Assembly (NCBI RefSeq): GCF_964340395.1 | Contig: NC_135564.1 | Coordinates: forward strand, 21,708,942 to 21,772,941 | Origin: Glandiceps talaboti | Lineage: Eukaryota; Hemichordata; Enteropneusta; Spengelidae | Direction: 5' to 3' | Length of the DNA stretch: 64,000 nucleotides | Part shown: piece by piece, positions 1 through 17,245 of the stretch | How the letters are laid out: the number at the start of each line of letters is the position of its first letter | How positions within the stretch are numbered: the stretch's first letter is position 1 | Notes under the pieces: generated by a model | Seen by the model: the letters and a program-made list of their open reading frames with translations, nothing else | Database searches by the model: none | What the model was told of the DNA's origin: nothing | Translations under genes and position numbers: made by a program

Positions 1-1945
1 GTTTACCTGCATGGCATCTAGTATATACAACCTATCCAGTGTCTACAAGTTTACCTTCATGGCATCTAGTATATACAACCTATCCAGTGTCTACAAGTTT
101 ACCTTCATGGCATCTAGTATATACAACCTATCCAGTGTCTACAAGTTTACCTTCATGGCATCTAGTATATACAACCTATCCAGTGTCTACAAGTTTACCT
201 TCATGGCATCTAGTATATACAACCTATCCAGTGTCTACAAGTTTACCTTCATGGCATCTAGTATATACAACCTATCCAGTGTCTACAAGTTTACCTTTAT
301 GGCATCTAGTATATACAACCTATCCAATGTCTACAAGTTTACCTTCATGGCATCTAGTATATACAACCTATCCAATGTCTACAAGTTTACCTTCATGGCA
401 TCTAGTATATACAACCTATCCAGTGTCTACAAGTTTACCTTCATGGCATCTAATATATACAACCTATCTAATGTCTACAAGTTTACCTTCATGGCATCTA
501 GTATAATATACAACATATCTAATGTCTACAAGTTTACCTTCATGGCATCTAGTATATACAACCTATCCGTGTCTACAAGTTTACCTTCATGGCATCTAGT
601 ATATACAACCTATCCAATGTCTACAAGTTTACCTTCATGGCATCTAGTATATACAACCTATCCAATGTCTACAAGTTTACCTTCATGGCATCTAGTATAT
701 ACAACCTATCCAGTGTCTACAAGTTTACCTTCATGACATCTAGTATATACAACCTATCCAGTGTCTACAAGTTTACCTTCATGGCATCTAGTATATACAA
801 CCTATCCAGTGTCTATAAGTTTACCTTCATGGCATCTAGTATATACAACCTATCCAGTGTCTACAAGTTTACCTTCATGGCATCTAGTATATACAACCTA
901 TCTAATGTCTACAAGTTTACCTTCATGGCATCTAGTATATACAACCTATCCAGTGTCTACAAGTATACCTTCATGGCATCTAGTATATACAACCTATCCA
1001 GTGTCTATAAGTTTACCTTCATGGCATCTAGTATATACAACCTATCTAATGTCTACAAGTTTACCTTCATGGCATCTAGTATATACAACCTATCCAGTGT
1101 CTACAAGTTTACCTTTATGGCATCTAGTATATACAACCTATCTAATGTCTACAAGTTTACCTTTATGGCATCTAGTATATACAACCTATCCAGTGTCTAC
1201 AAGTTTACCTTTATGGCATCTAGTATATACAACCTATCCAGTGTCTACAAGTTTACCTTCATGGCATCTAGTATATACAACCTATCTAATGTCTACAAGT
1301 TTACCTTCATGGCATCTAGTATATACAACCTATCTAATGTCTACAAGTTTACCTTCATGGCATCTAGTATATACAACCTATCTAATGTCTACAAGTTTAC
1401 CTTCATGGCATCTAGTATATACAACCTATCCAATGTCTACAAGTTTACCTTCATGGCATCTAGTATATACAACCTATCCAATGTCTACAAGTTTACCTTC
1501 ATGGCATCTAGTATATACAACCTATCCAATGTCTACAAGTTTACCTTCATGGCATCTAGTATATACAACCTATCTAATGTCTACAAGTTTACCTTCATGG
1601 CATCTAGTATATACAACCTATCCAGTGTCTACAAGTATACCTTCATGGCATCTAGTATATACAACCTATCCAGTGTCTATAAGTTTACCTTCATGGCATC
1701 TAGTATATACAACCTATCCAGTGTCTATAAGTATACCTTCATGGCATCTAGTATATACAACCTATCCAGTGTCTACAAGTTTACCTTCATGGCATCTAGT
1801 ATATACAACCTATCCAGTGTCTACAAGTCTACCTTTATGGCATCTAGTATATACAACCTATCCAGTGTCTATAAGTATACCTTCATGGCATCTAGTATAT
1901 ACAACCTATCTGTGTCTACAAGTCTACCTTATAAGTTTCTCATAA
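1..1945. repeat. 48 bp minisatellite array, about 40 copies, cut by the window edge
   Basis: Unit of 48 bp beginning atggcatctagtatatac and ending gtttaccttc, repeated head to tail from the first base. The period is a multiple of three and the unit lacks stops, so it reads as a 16-residue periodic peptide in more than one frame. That is a by-product, not a gene: no splice structure or non-repetitive domain is attached, and third positions do not vary preferentially. Units differ mainly at a cag/caa/taa position and at cttc/cttt. A 3 bp insertion lies near 503, and 1 bp deletions lie near 569 and 1910. The left end is outside the window. Confidence 0.97.
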
Positions 1946-2355
1946 CCCTAACCTTGACATTCTTTATCCAAAAGTGTTGATAGCAGCCAGCAAAATAATG
2001 TCATTATACATATTTGCCAACAAAACAGTATTTTTGTTATTGGCCCTATCGGCCATGACATTACGGTGTGACTAATATTGGTCTTTATGCTTCATATGCC
2101 TAACTACCAAGGCATTGGATGTCATAAATTGTACACCTAAATTGAATTTTGATGTTGTTAGTTGGTACAAAATGAACACTCAACGGTTAGCATTGTTAAC
2201 TGATATATGGTCAATATATACAAAGTCTGCCAATTTAATATTGTACAGAAATTCAACACGCCAATATGTCCCAGTCTCTGATCTCAATGATTTCTAGTGT
2301 GACAGTTGACAAGATAGGTGAAAAAAAACTCATTTCAGTTTAGTCAATTTACTTT
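1946..2355. other. AT-rich spacer between two arrays
   Basis: Unique sequence between the 48 bp and 32 bp arrays. A 60-codon open frame at 2115-2297 has no recognisable domain, and I see no convincing splice sites. I find no gene here. Confidence 0.7.
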
Positions 2356-5300
2356 GGATCACACTTCTAATTATAGCAATTATATTATGTGAGGGAGGAG
2401 TATGATAGCAATTATATTATGTGGGGGAGGAGTATGATAGCAATTATATTATGTGGGGGAGGAATATGATAGCAATTATATTATGTGAGGGAGGGGAGGA
2501 GTATGATAGCAATTATATTATGTGGGGGAGGAGTATGATAGCAATTATATTATGTGGGGGAGGAGTATGATAGCAATTATATTATGTGAGGGAGGAGTAT
2601 GATAGCAATTATATTATGTGAGGGAGGGGAGGAGTATGATAGCAATTATATTATGTGGGGGAGGAGTATGATAGCAATTATATTATGTGAGGGAGGGGAG
2701 GAGTATGATAGCAATTATATTATGTGGGGGAGGAGTATGATAGCAATTATATTATGTGGGGGAGGAGTATGATAGCAATTATATTATGTGAGGGAGGAGT
2801 ATGATAGCAATTATATTATGTGGGGGAGGAGTATGATAGCAATTATATTATGTGAGGAGGAGTATGATAGCAATTATATTATGTGAGGGAGGAGTATGAT
2901 AGCAATTATATTATGTGGGGGAGGAGTATGATAGCAATTATATTATGTGAGGGAGGAGTATGATAGCAATTATATTATGTGAGGGAGGAGTATGATAGCA
3001 ATTATATTATGTGGGGGAGGAATATGATAGCAATTATATTATGTGAGGGAGGAGTATGATAGCAATTATATTATGTGAGGGAGGAGTATGATAGCAATTA
3101 TATTATGTGGGGGAGGAGTATGATAGCAATTATATTATGTGAGGGAGGAGTATGATAGCAATTATATTATGTGAGGGAGGAGTATGATAGCAATCATATT
3201 ATGTGAGGAGGAGTATGATAGCAGTTATATTATGTGAGGGAGGAGTATGATAGCAGTTATATTATGTGAGGAGGGGAGGAGTATGATAGCAATTATATTA
3301 TGTGAGGAGTATGATAGCAATTATATTATGTGAGGGAGGAGTATGATAGCAATTATATTATGTGAGGGAGGAATATGATAGCAATTATATTATGTGAGGG
3401 AGGAATATGATAGCAATTATATTATGTGGGGGAGGAGTATGATAGCAATTATATTATGTGGGGGAGGAGTATGATAGCAATTATATTATGTGGGGGAGGA
3501 GTATGATAGCAATTATATTATGTGAGGGAGGAGTATGATAGCAATTATATTATGTGAGGGAGGAGTATGATAGCAATTATATTATGTGAGGGAGGAATAT
3601 GATAGCAATTATATTATGTGAGGGAGGAGTATGATAGCAATTATATTATGTGAGGGAGGGGAGGAGTATGATAGCAATTATATTATGTGGGGGAGGAGTA
3701 TGATAGCAATTATATTATGTGGAGGAGGAGTATGATAGCAATCATATTATGTGAGGGAGGAGTATGATAGCAATTATATTATGTGAGGGAGGAGTATGAT
3801 AGCAATTATATTATGTGAGGGAGGAATATGATAGCAATTATATTATGTGAGGGAGGAGTATGATAGCAATTATATTATGTGAGGGAGGGGAGGAGTATGA
3901 TAGCAATTATATTATGTGGGGGAGGAGTATGATAGCAATTATATTATGTGGGGGAGGAGTATGATAGCAATTATATTATGTGAGGGAGGAATATGATAGC
4001 AATTATATTATGTGAGGGAGGAGTATGATAGCAATTATATTATGTGAGGGAGGAGTATGATAGCAATTATATTATGTGAGGGAGGGGAGGAGTATGATAG
4101 CAATTATATTATGTGGGGGAGGAGTATGATAGCAATTATATTATGTGGGGGAGGAGTATGATAGCAATTATATTATGTGAGGGAGGGGAGGAGTATGATA
4201 GGAATTATATTATGTGAGGGAGGAGTATGATAGCAATTATATTATGTGAGGGAGGAATATGATAGCAATTATATTATGTGAGGGAGGAGTATGATAGCAA
4301 TTATATTATGTGAGGGAGGGGAGGAGTATGATAGCAATTATATTATGTGGGGGAGGAGTATGATAGCAATTATATTATGTGGGGGAGGAGTATGATAGCA
4401 ATTATATTATGTGAGGGAGGAGTATGATAGCAATTATATTATGTGAGGGAGGGGAGGAGTATGATAGCAATTATATTATGTGGGGGAGGAGTATGATAGC
4501 AATTATATTATGTGAGGAGTATGATAGCAATTATATTATGTGGAGGAGGAGTATGATAGCAATTATATTATGTGAGGGAGGAGTATGATAGCAATTATAT
4601 TATGTGAGGAGGAGTATGATAGCAATTATATTATGTGAGGGAGGAGTATGATAGCAATTATATTATGTGAGGGAGGAGTATGATAGCAATTATATTATGT
4701 GAGGAGGAATATGATAGCAATTATATTATGTGAGGGAGGAATATGATAGCAATTATATTATGTGAGGGAGGAGTATGATAGCAATCATATTATGTGAGGA
4801 GGAGTATGATAGCAATTATATTATGTGAGAAGGAGTATGATAGCAATTATATTATGTGAGGGAGGAGTATGATAGCAATTATATTATGTGAGGGAGGAAT
4901 ATGATAGCAATTATATTATGTGAGGGAGGAGTATGATAGCAATCATATTATGTGAGGAGGAATATGATAGCAATTATATTATGTGAGGGAGGAGTATGAT
5001 AGCAATTATATTATGTGAGGGAGGAATATGATAGCAATTATATTATGTGAGGGAGGAGTATGATAGCAATTATATTATGTGAGGGAGGAATATGATAGCA
5101 ATTATATTATGTGAGGGAGGAGTATGATAGCAATTATATTATGTGAGGGAGGAGTATGATAGCAATTATATTATGTGAGGGAAGAATATGATAGCAATTA
5201 TATTATGTGAGGGAGGAGTATGGTAGCAATTATATTATGTGAGGGAGGGGAGGAGTATGATAGCAAATATATTATGTGGGGGAGGAGTATGATAGCAATT

Positions 5301-7692
5301 ATATTATGTGGGGGAGGAGTATGATAGCAATTATATTATGTGAGGGAGGAGTATGATAGCAATTATATTATGTGAGGGAGGGGAGGAGTATGATAGCAAT
5401 TATATTATGTGGGGGAGGAGTATGATAGCAATTATATTATGTGAGGGAGGGGAGGAGTATGATAGCAATTATATTATGTGGGGGAGGAGTATGATAGCAA
5501 TTATATTATGTGAGGGAGGAGTATGATAGCAATTATATTATGTGAGGAGGAGTATGATAGCAATTATATTATGTGAGGGAGGAGTATGATAGCAATTATA
5601 TTATGTGAGGGAGGAATATGATAGCAATTATATTATGTGAGGGAGGAGTATGGTAGCAATTATATTATGTGGGGGAGGAATATGATAGCAATTATATTAT
5701 GTGGGGGAGGAGTATGATAGCAATTATATTATGTGAGGGAGGAGTATGATAGCAATTATATTATGTGGGGAGGAGTATGATAGCAATTATATTATGTGAG
5801 GGAGGAGTATGATAGCAATTATATTATGTGGGGGAGGAGTATGATAGCAATTATATTATGTGAGGGAGGAATATGATAGCAATTATATTATGTGAGGGAG
5901 GGGAGGAGTATGATAGCAATTATATTATGTGGGGGAGGAGTATGATAGCAATTATATTATGTGAGGGAGGGGAGGAGTATGATAGCAATTATATTATGTG
6001 GGGGAGGAATATGATAGCAATTATATTATGTGAGGGAGGAGTATGATAGCAATTATATTATGTGAGGAGGAGTATGATAGCAATTATATTATGTGAGGGA
6101 GGAGTATGATAGCAATTATATTATGTGGGGGAGGAGTATGATAGCAATTATATTATGTGATGGAGGAATATGATAGCAATTATATTATGTGGGGGAGGAG
6201 TATGATAGCAATTATATTATGTGGGGGAGGAGTATGATAGCAATTATATTATGTGAGGGAGGAGTATGATAGCAATTATATTATGTGGGGGAGGAATATG
6301 ATAGCAATTATATTATGTGGGGGAGGAGTATGATAGCAATTATATTATGTGGGGGAGGAGTATGATAGCAATTATATTATGTGGGGGAGGAGTATGATAG
6401 CAATTATATTATGTGGGGGAGGAGTATGATAGCAATTATATTATGTGAGGAGGAGTATGATAGCAATTATATTATGTGGGGGAGGAGTATGATAGCAATT
6501 ATATTATGTGAGGAAGGAGTATGATAGCAATTATATTATGTGGGGGAGGAGTATGATAGCAATTATATTATGTGGGGGAGGAGTATGATAGCAATTATAT
6601 TATGTGGGGGAGGAATATGATAGCAATTATATTATGTGGGGGAGGAGTATGATAGCAATTATATTATGTGAGGAGGAGTATGATAGCAATTATATTATGT
6701 GAGGGAGGAGTATGATAGCAATTATATTATGTGAGGAAGGAGTATGATAGCAATTATATTATGTGGGGGAGGAGTATGATAGCAATTATATTATGTGGGG
6801 GAGGAGTATGATAGCAATTATATTATGTGGGGGAGGAGTATGATAGCAATTATATTATGTGAGGGAGGAGTATGATAGCAATTATATTATGTGGGGGAGG
6901 AGTATGATAGCAATTATATTATGTGGGGGAGGAGTATGATAGCAATTATATTATGTGGGGGAGGAATATGATAGCAATTATATTATGTGAGGGAGGAGTA
7001 TGATAGCAGTTATATTATGTGAGGGAGGAGTATGATAGCAATTATATTATGTGGGGGAGGAGTATGATAGCAATTATATTATGTGGGGGAGGGGAGGAGT
7101 ATGATAGCAATTATATTATGTGGGGGAGGAGTATGATAGCAATTATATTATGTGGAGGAGGAGTATGATAGCAATTATATTATGTGGGGGAGGAGTATGA
7201 TAGCAATTATATTATGTGGGGGAGGAGTATGATAGCAATTATATTATGTGGGGGAGGAGTATGATAGCAATTATATTATGTGGGGGAGGAGTATGATAGC
7301 AATTATATTATGTGGGGGAGGAGTATGATAGCAATTATATTATGTGGGGGAGGAATATGATAGCAATTATATTATGTGGGGGAGGAATATGATAGCAATT
7401 ATATTATGTGGGGGAGGAATATGATAGCAATTATATTATGTGGGGGAGGAATATGATAGCAATTATATTATGTGGGGGAAGAGTATGTGCCAATTATATT
7501 ATGTGGGGGAGGAGTATGATAGCAATTATATTATGTGGGGGAGGAGTATGATAGCAATTATATTATGTGGGGGAGGAGTATGATAGCAATTATATTATGT
7601 GGGGGAGGAGTATGATAGCAATTATATTATGTGGGGGAGGAATATGATAGCAATTATATTATGTGGGGGAGGAATATGATAGCAATTATATT
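2356..7692. repeat. 32 bp minisatellite array, about 165 copies
   Basis: Unit is roughly gcaattatattatgtg followed by a purine block (agggaggag or ggggaggag) and tatgata. Most units are 32 bp. Recurrent variants are 37 bp (extra ggagg in the purine block) or 26-30 bp (shortened purine block). The G-rich strand is always the plus strand. The right third is enriched in the ggggg form and the middle in the aggga form, so homogenisation is local. The array ends in the diverged text gcaattatattttattg. No open frame survives because unit length varies. Confidence 0.97.
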
Positions 7693-10511
<2,819 letters not shown>

Positions 10512-10633
10512 TGAAAATTACATAGTTCAACTACAAACTTTGACAACAGACTTAGCCTCTCAGGAAGTACTTGAAAATTACATAGTTCAACTACAAACTT
10601 TGACAACAGACTTAGCCTCTCAGGAAGTACTTG
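10512..10633. repeat. 60 bp perfect direct duplication
   Basis: Two adjacent identical copies (10512-10571 and 10572-10631) starting tgaaaattacatagttc and ending caggaagtact. The perfect identity points to a recent duplication. Confidence 0.95.
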
Positions 10634-11615
10634 ACTGTGATCTTTAAAGCAAATACTACATGTAGTAACACCCAACAATACAATTAAGTGGCAAATCCAA
10701 GTAGCTTACCACAACAACTTTCTGTTCTAAACTAAAAAATACAAACATTTTAGCACTTTCAAGTGATGAAAACTTTACTTTTTTTCAATATTTATTTAGA
10801 ATATAAATGTCAATCCAAATGAATGATCTCATGTGAGTGAGCATTGCTGTAAATTGTCAACACTTAATTGAACTGTTCTCTAGCAATTATTTCTTTTGTT
10901 TCAGGATTGTACTTTTATGAATTATTAATTAATTAGTCTTTTGTTTTCACAGAAGTAGAAGTAATACTACTTTGTTGTAGTCAATAGAGTGCATTGTTTT
11001 TACACTTTCATACTGGCATAGTTCACAATTTTAGTGTCAACTTTCTACTTGTGTGTTCCTTGCAGTGCAATAAAGGAGCTGTGAGCTAATATAAGAATTG
11101 GAATTGATAAAACTATAGAATAGCAAGTCTTATATACATCACAAATATCCAATAACACTTTACTATGAAAATTAGAATTATATTTTAACTGTTTCTTTTT
11201 GATATTTTTTGTCATTTAGACTGTTAAAGTATAATGACAAATGAAAGTATACTCTTACTTTTTTATCCTTTTCTTGTATTTTTAACTGAGTGACTGACCA
11301 ACCCATCATTATTAACTTGTGACGATGAGAAACACATTAAGTATAGCTGACTTAACTCAGTATATCATAAGTATCAATCACATTACTGTCCAAGCCCATT
11401 TTGTCATTTTTTAAACTTTTCTTATTTTGTAAAGGTTTGCAAACAACTATAAAATGACCTTACCCTATTTACTGATATGACACGTTATCACCATGACAAC
11501 AGATAAGTGCTGAAAAACATTTTCATGCTGGTTCTCTTTTTACAATTTAACTATTTTTAAAACATTTGACTTTGAGGTATAGACCTTAAGTAACAACAAA
11601 TTTATAGATCTGATT
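10634..11615. other. AT-rich non-coding stretch
   Basis: Unique, AT-rich, with frequent stops in all frames. No gene, RNA or mobile-element signal recognised. Confidence 0.6.
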
Positions 11616-14600
11616 TGATATCAGTACTCTAGTCATTATTTGATATCAGTATTCTAGTCATTATTTGATATCAGTACTCTAGTCATTACTTGATATCAGT
11701 ACTCTAGTCATTACTTGATATCAGTACTCTAGTCATTACTTGATATCAGTACTCTAGTCATTACTTGATATCAGTACTCTAGTCATTACTTGATATCAGT
11801 ATTCTAGTCATTATTTGATATTAGTATTCTAGTCATTATTTGATATCAGTATTCTAGTCATTACTTGATATCAGTACTCTAGTCATTACTTGATATCAGT
11901 ACTCTAGTCATTATTTGATATCAGTATTCTAGTCATTACTTGATATCAGTACTCTAGTCATTACTTGATATCAGTACTCTAGTCATTATTTGATATCAGT
12001 ACTCTAGTCATTATTTGATATCAGTACTCTAGTCATTATTTGGTATCAGTACTCTAGTCATTATTTGGTATCAGTACTCTAGTCATTATTTGATATCAGT
12101 ACTCTAGTCATTACTTGATATCAGTACTCTAGTCATTACTTGATATCAGTACTCTAGTCATTACCTGATATCAGTACTCTAGTCATTATTTGGTATCAGT
12201 ACTCTAGTCATTACTTGATATCAGTACTCTAGTCATTACTTGATATCAGTACTCTAGTCATTACTTGATATCAGTACTCTAGTCATTATTTGATATCAGT
12301 ATTCTAGTCATTACTTGATATCAGTACTCTAGTCATTACTTGATATCAGTACTCTAGTCATTACTTGATATCAGTACTCTAGTCATTCTTTGATATCAGT
12401 ACTCTAGTCATTCTTTGATATCAGTACTCTAGTCATTACTTGATATCAGTACTCTAGTCATTATTTGATATCAGTACTCTAGTCATTATTTGATATCAGT
12501 ACTCTAGTCATTACTTGATATCAGTACTCTAGTCATTATTTGATATCAGTACTCTAGTCATTATTTGATATCAGTACTCTAGTCATTACCTGATATCAGT
12601 ACTCTAGTCATTACCTGATATCAGTACTCTAGTCATTATTTGATATCAGTACTCTAGTCATTACTTGATATCAGTACTCTAGTCATTACTTGATATCAGT
12701 ACTCTAGTCATTATTTGATATCAGTACTCTAGTCATTATTTGATATCAGTACTCTAGTCATTACCTGGTATCAGTACTCTAGTCATTACTTGATATCAGT
12801 ATTCTAGTCATTACTTGATATCAGTACTCTAGTCATTACTTGATATCAGTACTCTAGTCATTATTTGATATCAGTACTCTAGTCATTACTTGATATCAGT
12901 ACTCTAGTCATTACTTGATATCAGTACTCTAGTCATTACTTGATATCAGTACTCTAGTCATTATTTGATATCAGTACTCTAGTCATTATTTGATATCAGT
13001 ACTCTAGTCATTACTTGATATCAGTACTCTAGTCATTATTTGATATCAGTACCCTAGTCATTATTTGATATCAGTACTCTAGTCATTACCTGATATCAGT
13101 ATTCTAGTCATTATTTGATATCAGTACTCTAGTCATTACTTGATATCAGTACATTAGTCATTACTTGATATCAGTACTCTAGTCATTACTTGATATCAGT
13201 ATTCTAGTCATTACTTGATATCAGTATTCTAGTCATTATTTGATATCAGTATTCTAGTCATTATTTGATATCAGTATTCTAGTCATTATTTGATATCAGT
13301 ATTCTAGTCATTATTTGATATCAGTATTCTAGTCATTATTTGATATCAGTACTCTAGTCATTACCTGATATCAGTACTCTAGTCATTATTTGATATCAGT
13401 ACTCTAGTCATTACTTGATATCAGTACTCTAGTCATTACTTGATATCAGTACTCTAGTCATTATTTGATATCAGTACTCTAGTCATTACTTGATATCAGT
13501 ACTCTAGTCATTACTTGATATCAGTACTCTAGTCATTATTTGATATCAGTACTCTAGTCATTATTTGATATCAGTACTCTAGTCATTACCTGATATTAGT
13601 ACTCTAGTCATTACTTGATATCAGTATTCTAGTCATTACTTGATATCAGTACTCTAGTCATTACTTGATATCAGTACTCTAGTCATTATTTGATATCAGT
13701 ACTCTAGTCATTACTTGATATCAGTACTCTAGTCATTACTTGATATCAGTACTCTAGTCATTACTTGATATCAGTACTCTAGTCATTATTTGATATCAGT
13801 ACTCTAGTCATTACTTGATATCAGTACTCTAGTCATTACTTGATATCAGTACTCTAGTCATTATTTGATATCAGTACTCTAGTCATTATTTGATATCAGT
13901 ACTCTAGTCATTATTTGATATCAGTATTCTAGTCATTATTTGATATCAGTACTCTAGTCATTACCTGATATCAGTACTCTAGTCATTATTTGATATCAGT
14001 ACTCTAGTCATTACCTGATATCAGTATTCTAGTCATTATTTGATATCAGTACTCTAGTCATTACTTGATATCAGTACATTAGTCATTACTTGATATCAGT
14101 ACTCTAGTCATTACTTGATATCAGTATTCTAGTTATTACTTGATATCAGTATTCTAGTCATTATTTGATATCAGTATTCTAGTCATTATTTGATATCAGT
14201 ATTCTAGTCATTATTTGATATCAGTATTCTAGTCATTATTTGATATCAGTATTCTAGTCATTATTTGATATCAGTATTCTAGTCATTATTTGATATCAGT
14301 ATTCTAGTCATTATTTGATATCAGTAGTCTAGTCATTACTTGATATCAGTACTCTAGTCATTATTTGATATCAGTACTCTAGTCATTATTTGATATCAGT
14401 ACTCTAGTCATTACCTGATATCAGTACTCTAGTCATTATTTGATATCAGTACTCTAGTCATTATTTGATATCAGTACTCTAGTCATTACCTGATATCAGT
14501 ACTCTAGTCATTATTTGATATCAGTACTCTAGTCATTATTTGATATCAGTACTCTAGTCATTATTTGATATCAGTACTCTAGTCATTATTTGATATCAGT

Positions 14601-16955
14601 ACTCTAGTCATTATTTGATATCAGTACTCTAGTCATTATTTGATATCAGTACTCTAGTCATTATTTGATATCAGTATTCTAGTCATTATTTGATATCAGT
14701 ATTCTAGTCATTATTTGATATCAGTACTCTAGTCATTATTTGATATCAGTACTCTAGTCATTACTTGATATCAGTATTCTAGTCATTATTTGATATCAGT
14801 ACTCTAGTCATTACTTGATATCAGTACTCTAGTCATTATTTGATATCAGTACTCTAGTCATTACTTGATATCAGTACTCTAGTCATTATTTGATATCAGT
14901 ACTCTAGTCATTACTTGATATCAGTATTCTAGTCATTATTTGATATCAGTACTCTAGTCATTACTTGATATCAGTATTCTAGTCATTACCTGATATCAGT
15001 ACTCTAGTCATTACTTGATATCAGTACTCTAGTCATTATTTGATATCAGTACTCTAGTCATTATTTGATATCAGTACTCTAGTCATTACTTGATATCAGT
15101 ACTCTAGTCATTACCTGATATCAGTACTCTAGTCATTACTTGATATCAGTATTCTAGTCATTATTTGATATCAGTACTCTAGTCATTATTTGATATCAGT
15201 ACTCTAGTCATTATTTGATATCAGTACTCTAGTCATTATTTGATATCAGTATTCTAGTCATTATTTGATATCAGTACTCTAGTCATTATTTGATATCAGT
15301 ACTCTAGTCATTATTTGATATCAGTACTCTAGTCATTATTTGATATCAGTATTCTAGTCATTATTTGATATCAGTACTCTAGTCATTATTTGATATCAGT
15401 ACTCTAGTCATTATTTGATATCAGTACTCTAGTCATTACTTGATATCAGTATTCTAGTCATTATTTGATATCAGTACTCTAGTCATTACTTGATATCAGT
15501 ACTCTAGTCATTACTTGATATCAGTATTCTAGTCATTACCTGATATCAGTACTCTAGTCATTACTTGATATCAATACTCTAGTCATTATTTGATATCAGT
15601 ACTCTAGTCATTATTTGATATCAGTACTCTAGTCATTACTTGATATCAGTATTCTAGTCATTACCTGATATCAGTACTCTAGTCATTACTTGATATCAGT
15701 ACTCTAGTCATTATTTGATATCAGTACTCTAGTCATTATTTGATATCAGTACTCTAGTCATTATTTGATATCAGTACTCTAGTCATTATTTGATATCAGT
15801 ATTCTAGTCATTATTTGATATCAGTACTCTAGTCATTATTTGATATCAGTACTCTAGTCATTATTTGATATCAGTACTCTAGTCATTATTTGATATCAGT
15901 ACTCTAGTCATTATTTGATATCAGTACTCTAGTCATTATTTGATATCAGTACTCTAGTCATTATTTGATATCAGTACTCTAGTCGTTATTTGATATCAGT
16001 ATTCTAGTCGTTATTTGATATCAGTACTCTAGTCGTTATTTGATATCAGTACTCTAGTCATTATTTGATATCAGTACTCTAGTCATTATTTGATATCAGT
16101 ACTCTAGTCATTATTTGATATCAGTACTCTAGTCGTTATTTGATATCAGTACTCTAGTCGTTATTTGATATCAGTATTCTAGTCGTTATTTGATATCAGT
16201 ACTCTAGTCATTATTTGATATCAGTACTCTAGTCATTATTTGATATCAGTATTCTAGTCATTATTTGATATCAGTACTCTAGTCATTATTTGATATCAGT
16301 ACTCTAGTCGTTATTTGATATCAGTACTCTAGTCGTTATTTGATATCAGTACTCTAGTCGTTATTTGATATCAGTATTCTAGTCATTATTTGATATCAGT
16401 ATTCTAGTCATTATTTGATATCAGTATTCTAGTCATTATTTGATATCAGTACTCTAGTCATTATTTGATATCAGTACTCTAGTCATTATTTGATATCAGT
16501 ACTCTAGTCATTATTTGATATCAGTACTCTAGTCATTATTTGATATCAGTACTCTAGTCATTACTTGATATCAGTACTCTAGTCATTATTTGATATCAGT
16601 ACTCTAGTCATTATTTGATATCAGTACTCTAGTCATTATTTGATATCAGTACTCTAGTCATTATTTGATATCAGTACTCTAGTCATTATTTGATATCAGT
16701 ACTCTAGTCATTATTTGATATCAGTATTCTAGTCATTATTTGATATCAGTATTCTAGTCATTATTTGATATCAGTACTCTAGTCATTATTTGATATCAGT
16801 ATTCGTCATTATTTGATATCAGTACTCTAGTCATTATTTGATATCAGTACTCTAGTCATTATTTGATATCAGTACGTTAGTCATTATTTGATATCAGTAC
16901 TCTAGTCATTACTTGATATCAGTACTCTAGTCATTATTTGATATCAGTACTATTT
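11616..16955. repeat. 25 bp satellite-like array, about 213 copies
   Basis: Unit is tgatatcagtactctag plus tcattatt (or tcattact). The period of 25 is kept almost without exception over 5.3 kb, and each unit carries the 8 bp palindrome tgatatca. Variants are actct/attct, tatt/tact/tacc, rare acatt, and a cluster of CpG-bearing gtcgtt units. A 925 bp (37-unit) higher-order duplication is visible. One shortened unit lies near 16803. The array ends where cagtactatttcc leaves the repeat. Confidence 0.97.
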
Positions 16956-17245
16956 CCAGTTAAAATGCACAAAAACTTTATGAATTATAAATTTATATAA
17001 ATATCATATTTCCAGTTAGAATTCACAAAAATAATATAAATTATGAATTTATATAAATATTATATGTCAAATTAGAATGTATATAAGATTCACGCCATGA
17101 GTGGCCTTTCTCAAATAGTTTGAAATGACTTCAACACAAACTTTCACATTGATAATCTGATAAGAGAAATTCATCTAATATATCTGAAAAATGTTTTAAT
17201 GCTAAGAATGTTAGTACTCTTATACCCTGATACCTTGTGTATATG
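16956..17245. other. spacer with a short degenerate duplication
   Basis: AT-rich spacer between two arrays. A phrase like tatttccagttaraat followed by cacaaaaa and an AT-rich block occurs twice (about 16953-17010 and 17009-17075), an old duplication of about 60 bp. No gene. Confidence 0.6.

Noticed and set aside
11-1980. Open frames of up to 463 codons encoding a 16-residue repeat
   Set aside because: They arise from a stop-free 48 bp tandem unit, are open in more than one frame, and have no flanking domain or splice context.
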